In this document: one piece after another, positions 18,283-27,491 of the stretch
Layout: the number at the start of each line of letters is the position of its first letter
Numbering within the stretch: the stretch's first letter is position 1
Assembly: GCA_023261445.1 (NCBI GenBank)
Contig: JAHFOX010000016.1
Span: 1 to 32,233 of the forward strand
Length of the DNA: 32,233 nucleotides
Direction of reading: 5' to 3'
From: Planctomycetota bacterium
Lineage (GTDB): Bacteria > Planctomycetota > Brocadiia > Brocadiales > Brocadiaceae
Made by a program: the position numbers and the translations under genes
Notes under the pieces: generated by a model
The model's database searches: none
What the model was told of the DNA's origin: nothing
Seen by the model: the letters and a program-made list of their open reading frames with translations, nothing else

Positions 18283-21200
18283 CTATAATTCTTTCAGTAC
18301 TTCCATTTTATTTTTTTCTAATTTCAGACTCAAACCCAAACCCCCAATTTCATTAGAAAGAACTTCAAATGATGCAGGGGTGCCTGCCTCTAACGTATTT
18401 TCTCCCTTTACCATTGATTCGTATATCTTTGTTCTACCCTCAACGTCATCACTTTTCACTGTTAATAATTCTTGTAAATTATGTGCAGCGCCGTATGCCT
18501 CAAGCGCCCACACTTCCATTTCACCAAATCGCTGCCCACCAAATCTTGCTTTTCCACCTAATGGTTGTTGTGTAATCAAAGAGTAAGGACCCGTCGCCCT
18601 TGCATGCACTTTCTCGTCTACAAGATGATGAAGCTTCAACATATACATGTAACCCACAGTAACCTTTTGTGCAAAGAGTTCGCCTGTACGTCCATCATAT
18701 AAAACAGTTTTCCCATCTTCTTCCAAACCAGCCTCTTTAAGAGTTGCCCTGATTTCTTCTTCAGATGCACCTTCAAAAATTGGTGTCACCGTACGGAATC
18801 CTAATCTTTTTGCAGCCCATCCTAAATGAGTTTCAAGAATCTGCCCCACATTCATCCTTGAAGGTACACCTAATGGATTTAAGAGCATTTCCACACGTGT
18901 TCCATCCGGCAAAAAAGGCATATCCTCTTCTGGAAGAATTTTGGAAATGACTCCTTTATTACCGTGCCTACCAGCCATTTTATCACCAACAGAAAGCTTC
19001 CTCTTTGTAGCTATGGATACCTTGGCGAGTTCTAGTACTCCCGTAGGCAATTCGTCACCTCTTTTAAGATGGTTAATTTTTCTATCTCTTTCGTCCTTTA
19101 GGAGTTCTATCCTCTCAAGAAACCCACTACTAATTTCTATTGCTTTCTCTTTTTTCTTTTTATTTGCGAACTCTATATTTCCAATATCAAAACGTTCTTC
19201 CAGCATGAGGATTGCTTTTGTAGACATGCCACGTTCAATTGCATATGTCTGCCCCGTTTGAATATCTACCAAAGATTCTTTAATTTCCTCATCAATTGTT
19301 TTTAACATTTTGGAAAATTCTTTCGAAATACTTTCATCATACTTTGTTTCTATATCATTAATCTCTTGCAATATTTTTTGCCTTTTGTCATCGGAAAGGT
19401 AAGACTTTCTGGAAAACACCTGAGTATTTATTACAATACCCTCCATACCAGAAGGCACTTCAAGAGATTCATTTTTTACATCTTCACCCGCACGACCAAA
19501 TATTGCGTGTAATAATTTCTCCTCCGGCGATAACTCGCTCCTGCTCTTTGGGGCAATTTTACCGACTAATATATCTCCGGGTTTTACCTTCGTCCCATTT
19601 CGTATTACGCCATTTTCATCAAGGTTCTTTAAAGCTTTCTCAGAAACATTTGGTATGTCTCTCGTAAATTCTTCCCTGCCTAATTTCGTTTCCCTGATTT
19701 CTACTTCAAATTCGTCTCTATGTACGGAAGTAAACCGATCATCCTTGAGTAATGCCTCACTAATAACCATCGCATCTTCAAAGTTATACCCATCCCACGT
19801 CATGAAGGCCACCAACACATTTTTACCCAAGCTAAGCTCTCCGTAGCAAGTTGCTGCACCATCGGCAACGACCTCACCTCTTTTTACTTTTTGACCTTCA
19901 ACAACTATCGGTTTTTGATTTAAACAAGTACCTTCATTAAGTCCCACAAACTTTCTAAGCTCATAAGTATCCTTATCGTCAATGACAATTTTATCAGCCG
20001 TCACTTTTGTTACTATACCTGAATTCTCTGCTTTAACAGTCATGCTTGAATTTTCAGCAACAACTTTCTCCATACCTGTCGCTACTATGGGTGGTTCCGT
20101 TTTTAATAATGGAACTGCTTGTCTTTGCATGTTGGAGCCCATTAAAGCTCTGTTTGCATCACTATGTTCAAGAAATGGTATCAGACTGGCCGACACCCCG
20201 ACCAACTGTTTTGGAGACACATCCATATAATTAACGTCTTTGAAACTCACCTGATGGAAATCGCCATTATATCTGCATATCAAATTTTCTTTCCCGACTT
20301 TATCTTTAACCAAAACGTCTGCTGGCGCTATTAACTTATTTTCCTCTTCGTCCGCACGAAGATATATTGTCTTCCCACCAATTTTCCCTTTGTCAATTAC
20401 ACGGTATGGTGTAATTAAAAACCCATACTCATCCGTAGTGGCATAAATACTCAAAGATGCTATTAAACCAATATTTGTACCTTCTGGTGTTTCGATTGGA
20501 CACACTCTGCCATAATGAGATACGTGAACGTCTCGAACTTCAAACCCCGCCCGTTTCCTATTTAACCCGCCAGGACCTAAAGCACTCAGCCTTCTTTCAT
20601 GTGTTAATTGCGCCAAAGGATTTGTTTGATCTAATACTTGAGATAGCTCGCTTCGGCTAAAGAAGTATTCAATCGCAGAAAAGATAGTCTTGGAATTTAC
20701 AAGAGAACGCGGTGTTAATTGTTCAGCATCTTTTACACTTAATCGCTCCTGTACAGTTCTTCTTAATTTTAAAAATCCTTTTCGCAGCTCTTCACCAGCC
20801 AATTCGTCTATTGTTCGAAGCCTTCGATTACCTAAATTATCAATATCATCAATAGAAACACCTGATTCACCCTTACGCAATTTTATCATGTATCGTATAG
20901 CTTCTACATAATCTTCCTTCTGTAATGTCATTATAGCTTCATTGATACGATGTCCTAATTTTCTGTTTAATCGAAACCGCCCCACAGAACCTAATCTATA
21001 TCTTTTTGCATCAAAAAACTTGTCATAAAATAACTGTCTGGCTTTTTCTACTTGCTGTGGGTTTCCGGGTCTAAACCTTGCATAAATCTTCATTAGGGCA
21101 TCTTCATGAGATTTAGTAAAATCCGATTCTAGTGAATTTAGAATCAGTGGATCTTCCACCTTTTTGATTACTTCAATTTTCTTGATCCCAAGATCTACAA

Positions 21201-21972
21201 GTGATTTTATTATCGTCTCAGAAAACTGACGGCCCGGTTCAAGTATAATTTCCCCCGTTTGGGGATTAACAATCTTATCAACCGTATATCTTCCTCTTAA
21301 TTTAGTAGCCGCGGCATAGTCTGCAATCTTCACTGTTTCTGTTTCGTAGAACAGTTTAATGATATCTTCGTCGTTTGAATACTCCTCTGACAAAGCCCTA
21401 AGAAAACAGGTGGCTGGCAGCTTTCCACTCTGGTCAATTCTCACCGTAATAATATCTTTCTTTCCTACTTCTATTTCAATCCAGCTTCCCCTTTCTGGGA
21501 TAATTCTGCACGAATGCAACCGTTTTTCAGCATGAAATTCTTCAGTAAAATCTATCCCAGGCGAACGATGCAACTGCATTACAATTACTCTTTCGGTTCC
21601 ATTAATAATAAACTCACCGCCGCCAACCATTATTGGTATTTCACCCAGGTAAACTTCCTCTTCAATAGGTTCTGCTTTATTCAGCTTTAACCATATCCTG
21701 AATGGACGACCGTAAGTTAACCGCAACTGTCTACATTCGTCCTGTGTATATCGTGGTTTGCCAAGCTCATATTTAATATAGTCTAAAGACATTGTTTCAT
21801 CATAATTGCTTATTGGAAATATCTCCCTCAGAATTGCCTCGATACCAAAGTTCTTTCTCTTTGAGGCAGAGATATCCGCTTGCAAAAAATCACGATATGC
21901 TTTTGTTTGAATTTGCACAAGGTTCTGTATTTCCACAACATCTTCAACCCTGCCGTATTTGCGAATTTCCAT
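18283..21972 (-). CDS. rpoB: DNA-directed RNA polymerase subunit beta
   Basis: RNA polymerase subunit with part of the active site and the rifampicin pocket. It has 1,229 residues, shorter than E. coli's 1,342, consistent with missing lineage-specific inserts. The rifampicin region [23 protein letters not shown] (split here for length; residues 439-461) keeps Asp448, His458 and Ser463, the sensitive-type residues. [17 protein letters not shown] follows at 488-504. C-terminal motifs [10 protein letters not shown] and [24 protein letters not shown] are intact. A weak AGGGA site precedes the ATG. It follows rplL by 37 bases. Confidence 0.99.
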   Translation of the reverse strand: MEIRKYGRVEDVVEIQNLVQIQTKAYRDFLQADISASKRKNFGIEAILREIFPISNYDETMSLDYIKYELGKPRYTQDECRQLRLTYGRPFRIWLKLNKAEPIEEEVYLGEIPIMVGGGEFIINGTERVIVMQLHRSPGIDFTEEFHAEKRLHSCRIIPERGSWIEIEVGKKDIITVRIDQSGKLPATCFLRALSEEYSNDEDIIKLFYETETVKIADYAAATKLRGRYTVDKIVNPQTGEIILEPGRQFSETIIKSLVDLGIKKIEVIKKVEDPLILNSLESDFTKSHEDALMKIYARFRPGNPQQVEKARQLFYDKFFDAKRYRLGSVGRFRLNRKLGHRINEAIMTLQKEDYVEAIRYMIKLRKGESGVSIDDIDNLGNRRLRTIDELAGEELRKGFLKLRRTVQERLSVKDAEQLTPRSLVNSKTIFSAIEYFFSRSELSQVLDQTNPLAQLTHERRLSALGPGGLNRKRAGFEVRDVHVSHYGRVCPIETPEGTNIGLIASLSIYATTDEYGFLITPYRVIDKGKIGGKTIYLRADEEENKLIAPADVLVKDKVGKENLICRYNGDFHQVSFKDVNYMDVSPKQLVGVSASLIPFLEHSDANRALMGSNMQRQAVPLLKTEPPIVATGMEKVVAENSSMTVKAENSGIVTKVTADKIVIDDKDTYELRKFVGLNEGTCLNQKPIVVEGQKVKRGEVVADGAATCYGELSLGKNVLVAFMTWDGYNFEDAMVISEALLKDDRFTSVHRDEFEVEIRETKLGREEFTRDIPNVSEKALKNLDENGVIRNGTKVKPGDILVGKIAPKSRSELSPEEKLLHAIFGRAGEDVKNESLEVPSGMEGIVINTQVFSRKSYLSDDKRQKILQEINDIETKYDESISKEFSKMLKTIDEEIKESLVDIQTGQTYAIERGMSTKAILMLEERFDIGNIEFANKKKKEKAIEISSGFLERIELLKDERDRKINHLKRGDELPTGVLELAKVSIATKRKLSVGDKMAGRHGNKGVISKILPEEDMPFLPDGTRVEMLLNPLGVPSRMNVGQILETHLGWAAKRLGFRTVTPIFEGASEEEIRATLKEAGLEEDGKTVLYDGRTGELFAQKVTVGYMYMLKLHHLVDEKVHARATGPYSLITQQPLGGKARFGGQRFGEMEVWALEAYGAAHNLQELLTVKSDDVEGRTKIYESMVKGENTLEAGTPASFEVLSNEIGGLGLSLKLEKNKMEVLKEL

Positions 21973-22009
21973 AGTTTCCCTAATTTTTTAAACCAGAGGA
22001 AATAAACTG

Positions 22010-22429
22010 TTATTTAATTTCTACCTTAGCTCCAGCAGCTTCAAGTGATTTCTTAATTTTCTCCGCATCTTCTTTACTAACACCTTCTTTAACGGTTTTT
22101 GGAGCGCCCTCAACAAGATCCTTCGCCTCCTTCAACCCTAAGTTTGTTTCAGCACGAACAGCCTTAATGACCTGAATTTTATTTGCACCGCCATCTTTTA
22201 ATATCACATCAAAGGCTGTCTTTTCCTCAGCCGCTGGCGCTTTTCCCTCAGCTGCCACAGCCACACCTGCAGGCATTGCTGCGACCGCAGATGCAGAAAC
22301 ACCAAATTTCTGCTCAAATGCTTTTACGAGTTGTGATGCCTCTAGCAAAGTCATACCCGATACCAAATCGAGTACCTGTGTAATCTTGCCAGAAGGTTCT
22401 ACCATTTTTTCTTCACTTACCTGAGACAT
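22010..22429 (-). CDS. rplL: 50S ribosomal protein L7/L12
   Basis: Stalk protein present in several copies; it recruits EF-Tu, EF-G and IF2. At 139 residues it is longer than E. coli's 121, with an extra charged start ([15 protein letters not shown]). It shows the N-terminal dimer domain ([18 protein letters not shown]), an Ala-rich hinge ([23 protein letters not shown]) and the globular C-terminal domain with [29 protein letters not shown] sits 6 bases before the ATG, one of the strongest sites in the window, fitting the need for extra copies. Confidence 0.98.
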   Translation of the reverse strand: MSQVSEEKMVEPSGKITQVLDLVSGMTLLEASQLVKAFEQKFGVSASAVAAMPAGVAVAAEGKAPAAEEKTAFDVILKDGGANKIQVIKAVRAETNLGLKEAKDLVEGAPKTVKEGVSKEDAEKIKKSLEAAGAKVEIK

Positions 22430-22472
22430 TTTATCCCTCCTAACTTTTCAGTAATCCTAAAATACTATACGC

Positions 22473-22994
22473 CTAACTTTTTTCTTTCTTATCTTTAACT
22501 GCCTGGAGTACATTTACCAGACTACGCAAAATACTATTAAAAGCATTTACAACCCCTACAATCGGAGCATTGATACCCGTAACTATTTGTGTGCGAAGGA
22601 CAGGCATGCTCGGAAGTTTTGCCAAGTTATTAACTTCAACAGCAGAAACGATAGCCCCATCAACAAGCCCACCACGTAAACTCAAAAAGGGGATTTTCTT
22701 TGACCATTCGGTTGATTCTTTTGCCATAACCACAGGATCGCTTTCTCCGGTTACTACGGCAGAAGGCCCTTTTAGCAAGTTGACAATTCCAGTATTACCT
22801 ATTTCCTTAAATGCGATCACAGCCAGTGAATTTTTAACAATTTCTATTGAAATTTTCTTTTTTCGCAAATCTTTTCTTATTTCATCAAACTGCAATGAAT
22901 TAATTCCCTGATAACCAACTACCAAGTAGTTAGTCGCTTTGCGATACTTAGTAATCATTTCTTTTACAACAAGTTCTTTTAGTTCATTTGGCAT
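22473..22994 (-). CDS. rplJ: 50S ribosomal protein L10
   Basis: Base of the ribosomal stalk that anchors L7/L12 dimers. It has 173 residues. N-terminal features include LKELVVKEMITKYRKATNYLVVGYQGIN and the conserved VKNSLAVIAFKE; the long C-terminal helix for L12 binding ends INAPIVGVVNAFNSILRSLVNVLQAVKDKKEKS (described by its span, about 139-173). AGGA lies about 12 bases before the ATG. Only 32 bases separate it from rplA, too short for the long L10 leader that regulates this operon in other bacteria. Confidence 0.97.
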   Translation of the reverse strand: MPNELKELVVKEMITKYRKATNYLVVGYQGINSLQFDEIRKDLRKKKISIEIVKNSLAVIAFKEIGNTGIVNLLKGPSAVVTGESDPVVMAKESTEWSKKIPFLSLRGGLVDGAIVSAVEVNNLAKLPSMPVLRTQIVTGINAPIVGVVNAFNSILRSLVNVLQAVKDKKEKS

Positions 22995-23026
22995 GCTTTA
23001 TTTAATTCCTCTCGTAGTATTCTAAC

Positions 23027-23707
23027 CTAAATCTGTAACATTATTCCAGGACTCATCGTCGAAGATACTGAAGCCTTTTCTAAAAATATACCTTTCGCCG
23101 AAGCAGGTCTTGAGTTAATAATGTGTCTAACAAATGTATTAATATTGTCCTCTAAATCCGTTTCCGAAAATGAAACCTTTCCAACAAGCGCATGTACGTT
23201 CCCACCCGCATCAGTTCTATATTCAATTTTACCTGCCTTGAACTCCTTAACTGCTTTTTCAATATCATCTGTTACTGTGCCTGATTTAGGCGATGGCATT
23301 TTACCCTGAGGTCCAAGCACCCTACCCAGCTTACCCACCAACCTCATCATATCAGAAGCCGCAATCGCAACATCAAAGTCTGCCCATCCACCTTCCACCT
23401 TTTTTACCAACTCTTCGGCACCAACCTCATCTGCCCCTGCTTTTCTTGCTATATCGGCCTTTTCACCACTGGCAAAAACGATTACCTTAAGGCTTTTGCC
23501 AATGCCTTTTGGTAAAGAAATAGACCCTCTGACAAGTTGATCCGACTGCTTCGGATCTATACCAAGTTTTATTGCAACCTCAACGCTTTCGTCAAATTTT
23601 GTGCACTTAAAAGATTTTAATAACTTAACAGCCTCCTTTAGTTCGTATTTTTTAACAACGTCTACCGTTTTTCTAGATTCTAAATATCTTTTACTTCTTT
23701 TCGCCAT
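23027..23707 (-). CDS. rplA: 50S ribosomal protein L1
   Basis: Mobile L1-stalk protein that helps E-site tRNA leave; in E. coli it represses the L11 operon. It has 226 residues, typical. Motifs include KFDESVEVAIKLGIDPKQSDQLVRGSISLPKGIGK and GRVLGPQGKMPSPKSGTVTDDI (about 132-153), and the end IFLEKASVSSTMSPGIMLQI. AGGA lies 10 bases before the ATG. It follows rplK by 62 bases, a normal arrangement. Confidence 0.98.
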   Translation of the reverse strand: MAKRSKRYLESRKTVDVVKKYELKEAVKLLKSFKCTKFDESVEVAIKLGIDPKQSDQLVRGSISLPKGIGKSLKVIVFASGEKADIARKAGADEVGAEELVKKVEGGWADFDVAIAASDMMRLVGKLGRVLGPQGKMPSPKSGTVTDDIEKAVKEFKAGKIEYRTDAGGNVHALVGKVSFSETDLEDNINTFVRHIINSRPASAKGIFLEKASVSSTMSPGIMLQI

Positions 23708-23769
23708 TTGAATACTTTCCTTTCAAACAACCAGAACACATATTGTCACTGCATATACAGAAGTTTTTT

Positions 23770-24192
23770 CTATACCACCTTGATTCCCATAGTGCGAGCA
23801 GTCCCTTCTATTATCTTGATAGCGGCATCTAAATTACCCGCATTTAAGTCTGCAAGCTTTTTACTCGCGATTTCTTTTAGTTGTTGCCTAGTTACTTGCC
23901 CTACCGTCTGTTTATTTGGCTCCGAAGAACCCTTCGCAATCCCTGCTAACTGTTTTAATAACACTGAAGCAGGCGGAGATTTTATAATAAATGTAAATGA
24001 TTTATCTTTATAAACTGTAATTTCTACAGGGGTCAACATACCCTGCAAATCCTTTGTTTTGTCATTAAATTGTTTAACAAATTGACCGATATTAACTCCA
24101 TGCTGACCAAGAGCTGGACCTACTGGTGGAGCAGGAGTTGCCTGGCCTCCTGGACATTGCAACTTAATCTTTGTTAAAACCTCTTTTGCCAT
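23770..24192 (-). CDS. rplK: 50S ribosomal protein L11
   Basis: GTPase-centre protein; thiostrepton binds between it and 23S rRNA, and it is needed for RelA activation in other bacteria. It has 140 residues. The proline-rich switch [20 protein letters not shown] (about residues 16-35), [18 protein letters not shown] and the C-terminal [14 protein letters not shown] are diagnostic. GGAG is 6 bases before the ATG. It lies 16 bases after nusG. Confidence 0.98.
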   Translation of the reverse strand: MAKEVLTKIKLQCPGGQATPAPPVGPALGQHGVNIGQFVKQFNDKTKDLQGMLTPVEITVYKDKSFTFIIKSPPASVLLKQLAGIAKGSSEPNKQTVGQVTRQQLKEIASKKLADLNAGNLDAAIKIIEGTARTMGIKVV

Positions 24193-24208
24193 TTTATACT
24201 CCTAATTA

Positions 24209-24757
24209 TTAAATGACCTCAACCTGCCAATATTCCAACTCAACAGGCGTTGCCCTACCAAAAACAGTAAGCATTACTTTTACGCGTCCGCTTGCTGGTA
24301 ATACTTCCTCAACAATCCCATCATAATTTTCAAATGGACCTTCTTTAACCCTAACCTTCTCTCCTTCTTTAAACTCAATCTTTGCACGAGGTTTTTCCTC
24401 TTTATGCTCTACATCGGACAACAACTTTTCCACCTCGTATTTTGACATAGGCACAGGCTTGTTTTGCGCCCCAATAAAATCGCCCGCACCGGCCGTTTCA
24501 CGTATTAAGAACCAAACTTCCTTGGGTATTTGCCCACGTTCATCCACCTCAATCTCAGCCATGATGTATCCTGGATATACTTTTCTTTCTGTTATTTTTT
24601 TCTTACCGCCCTTAATTTCAGAAACTTTTTCGCTTGGAACCAGAACATTCGGAATTAATTCCCCCAAATTCCTCGCCTTAATGAGTCCAATTAAACCATC
24701 TCTAACTTTGTCCTCTTTATTGCTCTGAACACGCAAAACAAACCATTCCTTTGGCAT
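24209..24757 (-). CDS. nusG: Transcription elongation and antitermination factor NusG
   Basis: Universal factor that clamps RNA polymerase and links it to the ribosome (via S10) or Rho. It has 182 residues. The NGN domain spans about 4-110, with EWFVLRVQSNKEDKVRDGL and KVYPGYIMAEIEVDERG. The KOW motif is at about 131-160 (EGEKVRVKEGPFENYDGIVEEV) and the end ATPVELEYWQVEVI is typical. The ribosome binding site is weak (GGGTT). A 189-base gap separates it from secE, the longest inside the cluster. Confidence 0.97.
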   Translation of the reverse strand: MPKEWFVLRVQSNKEDKVRDGLIGLIKARNLGELIPNVLVPSEKVSEIKGGKKKITERKVYPGYIMAEIEVDERGQIPKEVWFLIRETAGAGDFIGAQNKPVPMSKYEVEKLLSDVEHKEEKPRAKIEFKEGEKVRVKEGPFENYDGIVEEVLPASGRVKVMLTVFGRATPVELEYWQVEVI

Positions 24758-24946
24758 TTAGTATAAACCCACAGAAAAAATTCAAAAAAACCCTATGCAC
24801 TTTTATATATAAAATCTTTTCAATTAGCGCCTGATCACTCGGAAGGAATTAAAAGAATTGTCAACTCTGAGGAATCTCTTTATTTAACACCCTATGTCAA
24901 TTTGTAGGTTCCGCCACCTAATCTTTTAACCCAAGTTTGCTGATAC
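24758..24946 (-). other. secE-nusG intergenic region
   Basis: This 189-base A/T-rich gap is the largest space inside the cluster. On the minus strand it has two TTGACA boxes (24895-24900 and 24859-24864), 36 bases apart, but neither has a convincing -10 at 16-18 bases. A small hairpin (TAGGT and ACCTA arms, 24905-24920) lies just upstream. A promoter or leader for nusG and the L11-L10-rpoBC genes is plausible here, but the sequence does not show a clear one. Confidence 0.4.
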
Positions 24947-25408
24947 TTAAAGCACGCCTATATACTCCATGATCGCCGACACAAACCAATCAACACCTAA
25001 AATAAATACACCAATCAAAACAACAGATATAATCACAACCGCAGTAGAACCGACCAACTCGTACCTTGTTGGCCAAGAAACTTTTTGAAGTTCAGCTTGA
25101 GTATCAATTAAAAATTCTACAGCCTTCTTACCACTAGCATCTATAGGTCTAATGCCTGTTTCAAGCCCACCTACAAAAATGCCAATCACAAGCCCTAGAA
25201 AAACAAACAAGACAAATGCAGAGATTATACCCCACGACAAACCGATACCTATTAGTGGAACCCTGGCATTTTGTGCGACATTTGGTAACTCCACCAAAAC
25301 ATTATATAAAGAAATCGATGCAAATAATGCCAGAATACCCAACACTATTCCAACAACGACTCTGCTATATACACCTTGTCCTTTTCTATAGATCTCAAAA
25401 AACGACAT
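24947..25408 (-). CDS. secE: SecE preprotein translocase subunit
   Basis: SecE clamps the SecY halves in the inner membrane. At 153 residues it is longer than the single-helix form (~60-80). It has three hydrophobic segments: about 16-38, 52-80 and 117-143. The conserved cytoplasmic amphipathic segment before the last helix is present: FLIDTQAELQKVSWPTRYEL (about 98-117) with the KVSWPT core. This three-helix form resembles E. coli SecE. It lies 28 bases after tRNA-Trp and before nusG, the universal secE-nusG pairing. The ribosome binding site is weak. Confidence 0.96.
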   Translation of the reverse strand: MSFFEIYRKGQGVYSRVVVGIVLGILALFASISLYNVLVELPNVAQNARVPLIGIGLSWGIISAFVLFVFLGLVIGIFVGGLETGIRPIDASGKKAVEFLIDTQAELQKVSWPTRYELVGSTAVVIISVVLIGVFILGVDWFVSAIMEYIGVL

Positions 25409-25436
25409 TACCGATATCTCTTTGTATTTTAAATTA

Positions 25437-25513
25437 TGGCAGGTCTGGAGGGACTCGAACCCCCAACAGCCGGATTTGGAGTCCGGTGCTCTACCAATTA
25501 GAGCTACAGACCT
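25437..25513 (-). tRNA. tRNA-Trp (anticodon CCA)
   Basis: A 77-base cloverleaf including an encoded 3' CCA. The acceptor arms are AGGTCTG and CAGACCT, the D arm has TAGCTCTAATTGGTAGAGC, and the anticodon loop is CTCCAAA-like with CCA. The T arm reads GGGGGTTCGAGTCCC. Discriminator base is G, normal for bacterial tRNA-Trp. It lies between rpmG and secE, a common bacterial arrangement. Confidence 0.95.
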
Positions 25514-25548
25514 TTATTTTCACGTTATAACTAACAATTTATATCAAA

Positions 25549-25698
25549 CTACTTTTTATACTCTTTGTGAACTGTATGCTTTCTACAGTATCGGCAAAAC
25601 TTCTTTAGTTCCAATTTCTCGGTTTGTTGTGTTTTCTTTGGTGTTCTATAATTCCTATTAGAACAATCTTTACAAACCATAGTTATATATTCACGCAT
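25549..25698 (-). CDS. rpmG: 50S ribosomal protein L33, zinc type
   Basis: Small E-site protein of the large subunit. I translate 49 residues from ATG 25698 to TAG 25549, beginning MREYITMVCKDCSNRNY and ending HTVHKEYKK. MREYITLxC is the L33 hallmark. The four cysteines C9-X2-C12 and C35-X2-C38 make this the zinc-binding form. AGGA lies 9 bases before the ATG. It sits 18 bases after the second tuf and 35 bases before tRNA-Trp, a frequent tuf-rpmG-(tRNA-Trp)-secE order. Confidence 0.96.
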   Translation of the reverse strand: MREYITMVCKDCSNRNYRTPKKTQQTEKLELKKFCRYCRKHTVHKEYKK

Positions 25699-25715
25699 AC
25701 ACGTATTTCCTAGTT

Positions 25716-26925
25716 TTTATTCAACAATTTTAGTAACTACGCCAGCGCCGACGGTCTTTCCGCCTTCTCGAATTGCAAACCTTAACCCCTCATCCATCGC
25801 CACCGCTGTCAATAACTCCACATTCACCTTCACATTGTCACCAGGCATCACCATCTCCGCTCCACCTGTCAAACTCACTACCCCTGTTACGTCCGTCGTC
25901 CTAAAATAAAACTGCGGCCTGTACCCATTAAAAAACGGCGTATGCCTCCCACCCTCCTCCTTCGTCAATATGTATGCCTCCGCCTCGTACTTCTTGTGCG
26001 GCGTTATACTGCCAGGCTTCGCCAACACCTGACCACGCTCCAAATCCTCCTTCTCCACTCCCCTCAACAACACACCAAGATTATCACCCGCCTGTCCCTC
26101 ATCCAATGTCTTGTTAAACATCTCCACCCCTGTCACCACAGACTTCTTTATATCAGGCTTAATCCCTACTATATCAATCTCATCCCCTACCTTCACCCTG
26201 CCACGCTCTACCCTACCAGTTCCCACCGTCCCCCTGCCCTTTATACTAAACACATCCTCTATAGACATCAAAAACGGCTTATCTATCTCCCTCACAGGAT
26301 TCGGCATATACGTATCCACCGCTTCCATCAATTTCAATATCGGACCACAATTCGCACACGCCGCAGTGCCACATCCACACTCACTCGCCTTCAGCGCGGA
26401 ACCTCTGATTATCGGTATCTCGTCACCGGGAAAATTATACTTGCTCAATAACTCCCTTACCTCCATCTCCACCAAATCCAATAACTCCTTGTCCTCCAAC
26501 ATGTCCACCTTGTTCATAAATACCACTATCTTCGGCACACCTACCTGCCTTGCCAAAAGTATATGCTCTCTCGTCTGCGGCATCGGACCATCTGGCGCAC
26601 TTACCACCAATATCGCCCCATCCATCTGCGCCGCTCCAGTTATCATGTTCTTCACATAGTCCGCATGACCAGGACAATCTACATGTGCATAGTGCCTCTT
26701 CTGCGTCTCATACTCCACATGCGATATCGCTATCGTTATCCCCCTCTCCCTCTCCTCTGGAGCCTTGTCTATCGTATCATACGGCCTCTCCTTCGCTAAC
26801 CCCTGCTTCGCCAATACATGCGTTATCACCGACGTTAACGTCGTCTTGCCATGATCCACATGCCCTATCGTCCCTACATTTACATGCGGCTTCGTCCGCT
26901 TAAATACCTCTTTTCCCATGCGATT
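25716..26925 (-). repeat. Long exact repeat containing the second tuf gene
   Basis: Second copy of the 1,210-base block at 9945-11154. The flanks are completely different: rpmG and a tRNA-Thr here, rpsJ and fusA there. Both places are normal tuf locations, so an assembly error is unlikely. The identity ending at the gene edges points to recent gene conversion rather than transposition; no terminal repeats or target duplication were seen. Confidence 0.93.
25717..26919 (-). CDS. tuf: Elongation factor Tu, copy 2 (tRNA-tuf-secE region)
   Basis: The 400-residue protein is identical to the first copy, with the same GTPase motifs, the C181/C183/C188/C191 cluster and the same odd codon use. Its upstream region differs beyond the shared AATCGC: it has GGAG at 9 bases and a tRNA-Thr(GGT) ending 47 bases away. 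It is probably transcribed with that tRNA from the strong promoter at 27135-27162. Two tuf copies in exactly these contexts (tufA in str, tufB beside tRNAs and secE) match the E. coli plan. Confidence 0.98.
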   Translation of the reverse strand: MGKEVFKRTKPHVNVGTIGHVDHGKTTLTSVITHVLAKQGLAKERPYDTIDKAPEERERGITIAISHVEYETQKRHYAHVDCPGHADYVKNMITGAAQMDGAILVVSAPDGPMPQTREHILLARQVGVPKIVVFMNKVDMLEDKELLDLVEMEVRELLSKYNFPGDEIPIIRGSALKASECGCGTAACANCGPILKLMEAVDTYMPNPVREIDKPFLMSIEDVFSIKGRGTVGTGRVERGRVKVGDEIDIVGIKPDIKKSVVTGVEMFNKTLDEGQAGDNLGVLLRGVEKEDLERGQVLAKPGSITPHKKYEAEAYILTKEEGGRHTPFFNGYRPQFYFRTTDVTGVVSLTGGAEMVMPGDNVKVNVELLTAVAMDEGLRFAIREGGKTVGAGVVTKIVE

Positions 26926-26966
26926 GACTCCTCTACATTAGTTTACTACTTAAACTTTATTTTTTC

Positions 26967-27041
26967 TGGAGCTGCTGATGGGATTTGAACCCATGGCCTC
27001 GTCCTTACCAAGGACGTGCTCCACCGCTGAGCTACAGCAGC
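26967..27041 (-). tRNA. tRNA-Thr (anticodon GGT)
   Basis: A 75-base cloverleaf with encoded CCA. Acceptor arms are GCTGCTG and CAGCAGC, the D arm includes TAGCTCAGCGGTGGAGC, the anticodon stem-loop is CGTCC-TTGGTAA-GGACG, and the T arm includes GGGTTCAAATCCC. GGT reads ACC/ACU codons. It is directly upstream of tuf copy 2, as thrT is upstream of tufB in E. coli. Confidence 0.95.
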
Positions 27042-27134
27042 AAAAACTAACTTTTTAATAATAAGTTATAAACTTATAAAATACAAAAGGTTAGAGTTTG
27101 TTTTCTTTAGAAATACATAATTGTGAAGTTATTA

Positions 27135-27162
27135 ATTATAACACTGAATATATAAATGTCAA
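27135..27162 (-). promoter_or_regulatory. Strong sigma-70-type promoter before tRNA-Thr(GGT)-tuf
   Basis: On the minus strand, a perfect TTGACA (27157-27162), a 16-base spacer and a perfect TATAAT (27135-27140). Upstream of the -35, 27163-27188 is A/T only, like an UP element. Initiation would be near 27128, giving an 87-base leader before the tRNA. Such a match is typical of stable RNA promoters. It would drive tRNA-Thr, tuf, rpmG, tRNA-Trp, secE, and perhaps the genes beyond. Confidence 0.8.
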
Positions 27163-27270
27163 ATATAAATAATATTTATTTTAAATTTCGCGGCAATGAC
27201 TTTACATTGAACAAAATCAAGACACCTCGTAAAAATATATTCAAAATAATTCCCATTAAAAACAAGCAAA

Positions 27271-27341
27271 AGCGGGCGATGGGAATCGAACCCACATGAC
27301 TAGCTTGGAAGGCTAGGGCTCTACCATTGAGCTACGCCCGC
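27271..27341 (-). tRNA. tRNA-Gly (anticodon TCC)
   Basis: A 71-base cloverleaf without encoded CCA. Acceptor arms are GCGGGCG and CGCCCGC, the D arm has TAGCTCAATGGTAGAGC, the anticodon stem-loop is CTAGC-CTTCCAA-GCTAG, and the T arm has GGGTTCGATTCCC. TCC reads GGA/GGG. It lies downstream of tRNA-Tyr and is separated from the next tRNA by the promoter gap. Confidence 0.95.
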
Positions 27342-27370
27342 AAGTACATCAAATTGTTTAATCCTAATTA

Positions 27371-27455
27371 TGGTGGGTGGAGGAGGATTCGAACCTCCGA
27401 AGGCTATGCCAACAGATTTACAGTCTGTCCCCTTTGGCCGCTCGGGAATCCACCC
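27371..27455 (-). tRNA. tRNA-Tyr (anticodon GTA)
   Basis: An 85-base class II tRNA with a long variable arm and encoded CCA. Acceptor arms are GGGTGGA and TCCACCC with discriminator A. The anticodon loop is CTGTAAA with GTA. The T arm has GGAGGTTCGAATCCTCC. The variable arm (around TGGCATAGCCT) is the expected tRNA-Tyr form. Confidence 0.95.
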
Positions 27456-27491
27456 TTTCATTTTTTTCTCAAAAATAGAGACTGTTTTTTA

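Noticed and set aside
20583-20662. Rifampicin-resistance change in rpoB
   Set aside because: Asp448, His458 and Ser463, aligned with E. coli Asp516, His526 and Ser531, are all the sensitive-type residues.
25716-26925. Second tuf as an assembly duplication
   Set aside because: Flanks differ on both sides and both sites are standard tuf locations in bacteria, with different ribosome binding sites. A true duplicate is far more likely, though reads would settle it.
27042-27127. Small inverted repeat (ATAAGT and ACTTAT) in the tRNA-Thr(GGT) leader as an attenuator
   Set aside because: Only six A/T-rich pairs, too weak to terminate transcription, with no leader peptide visible.
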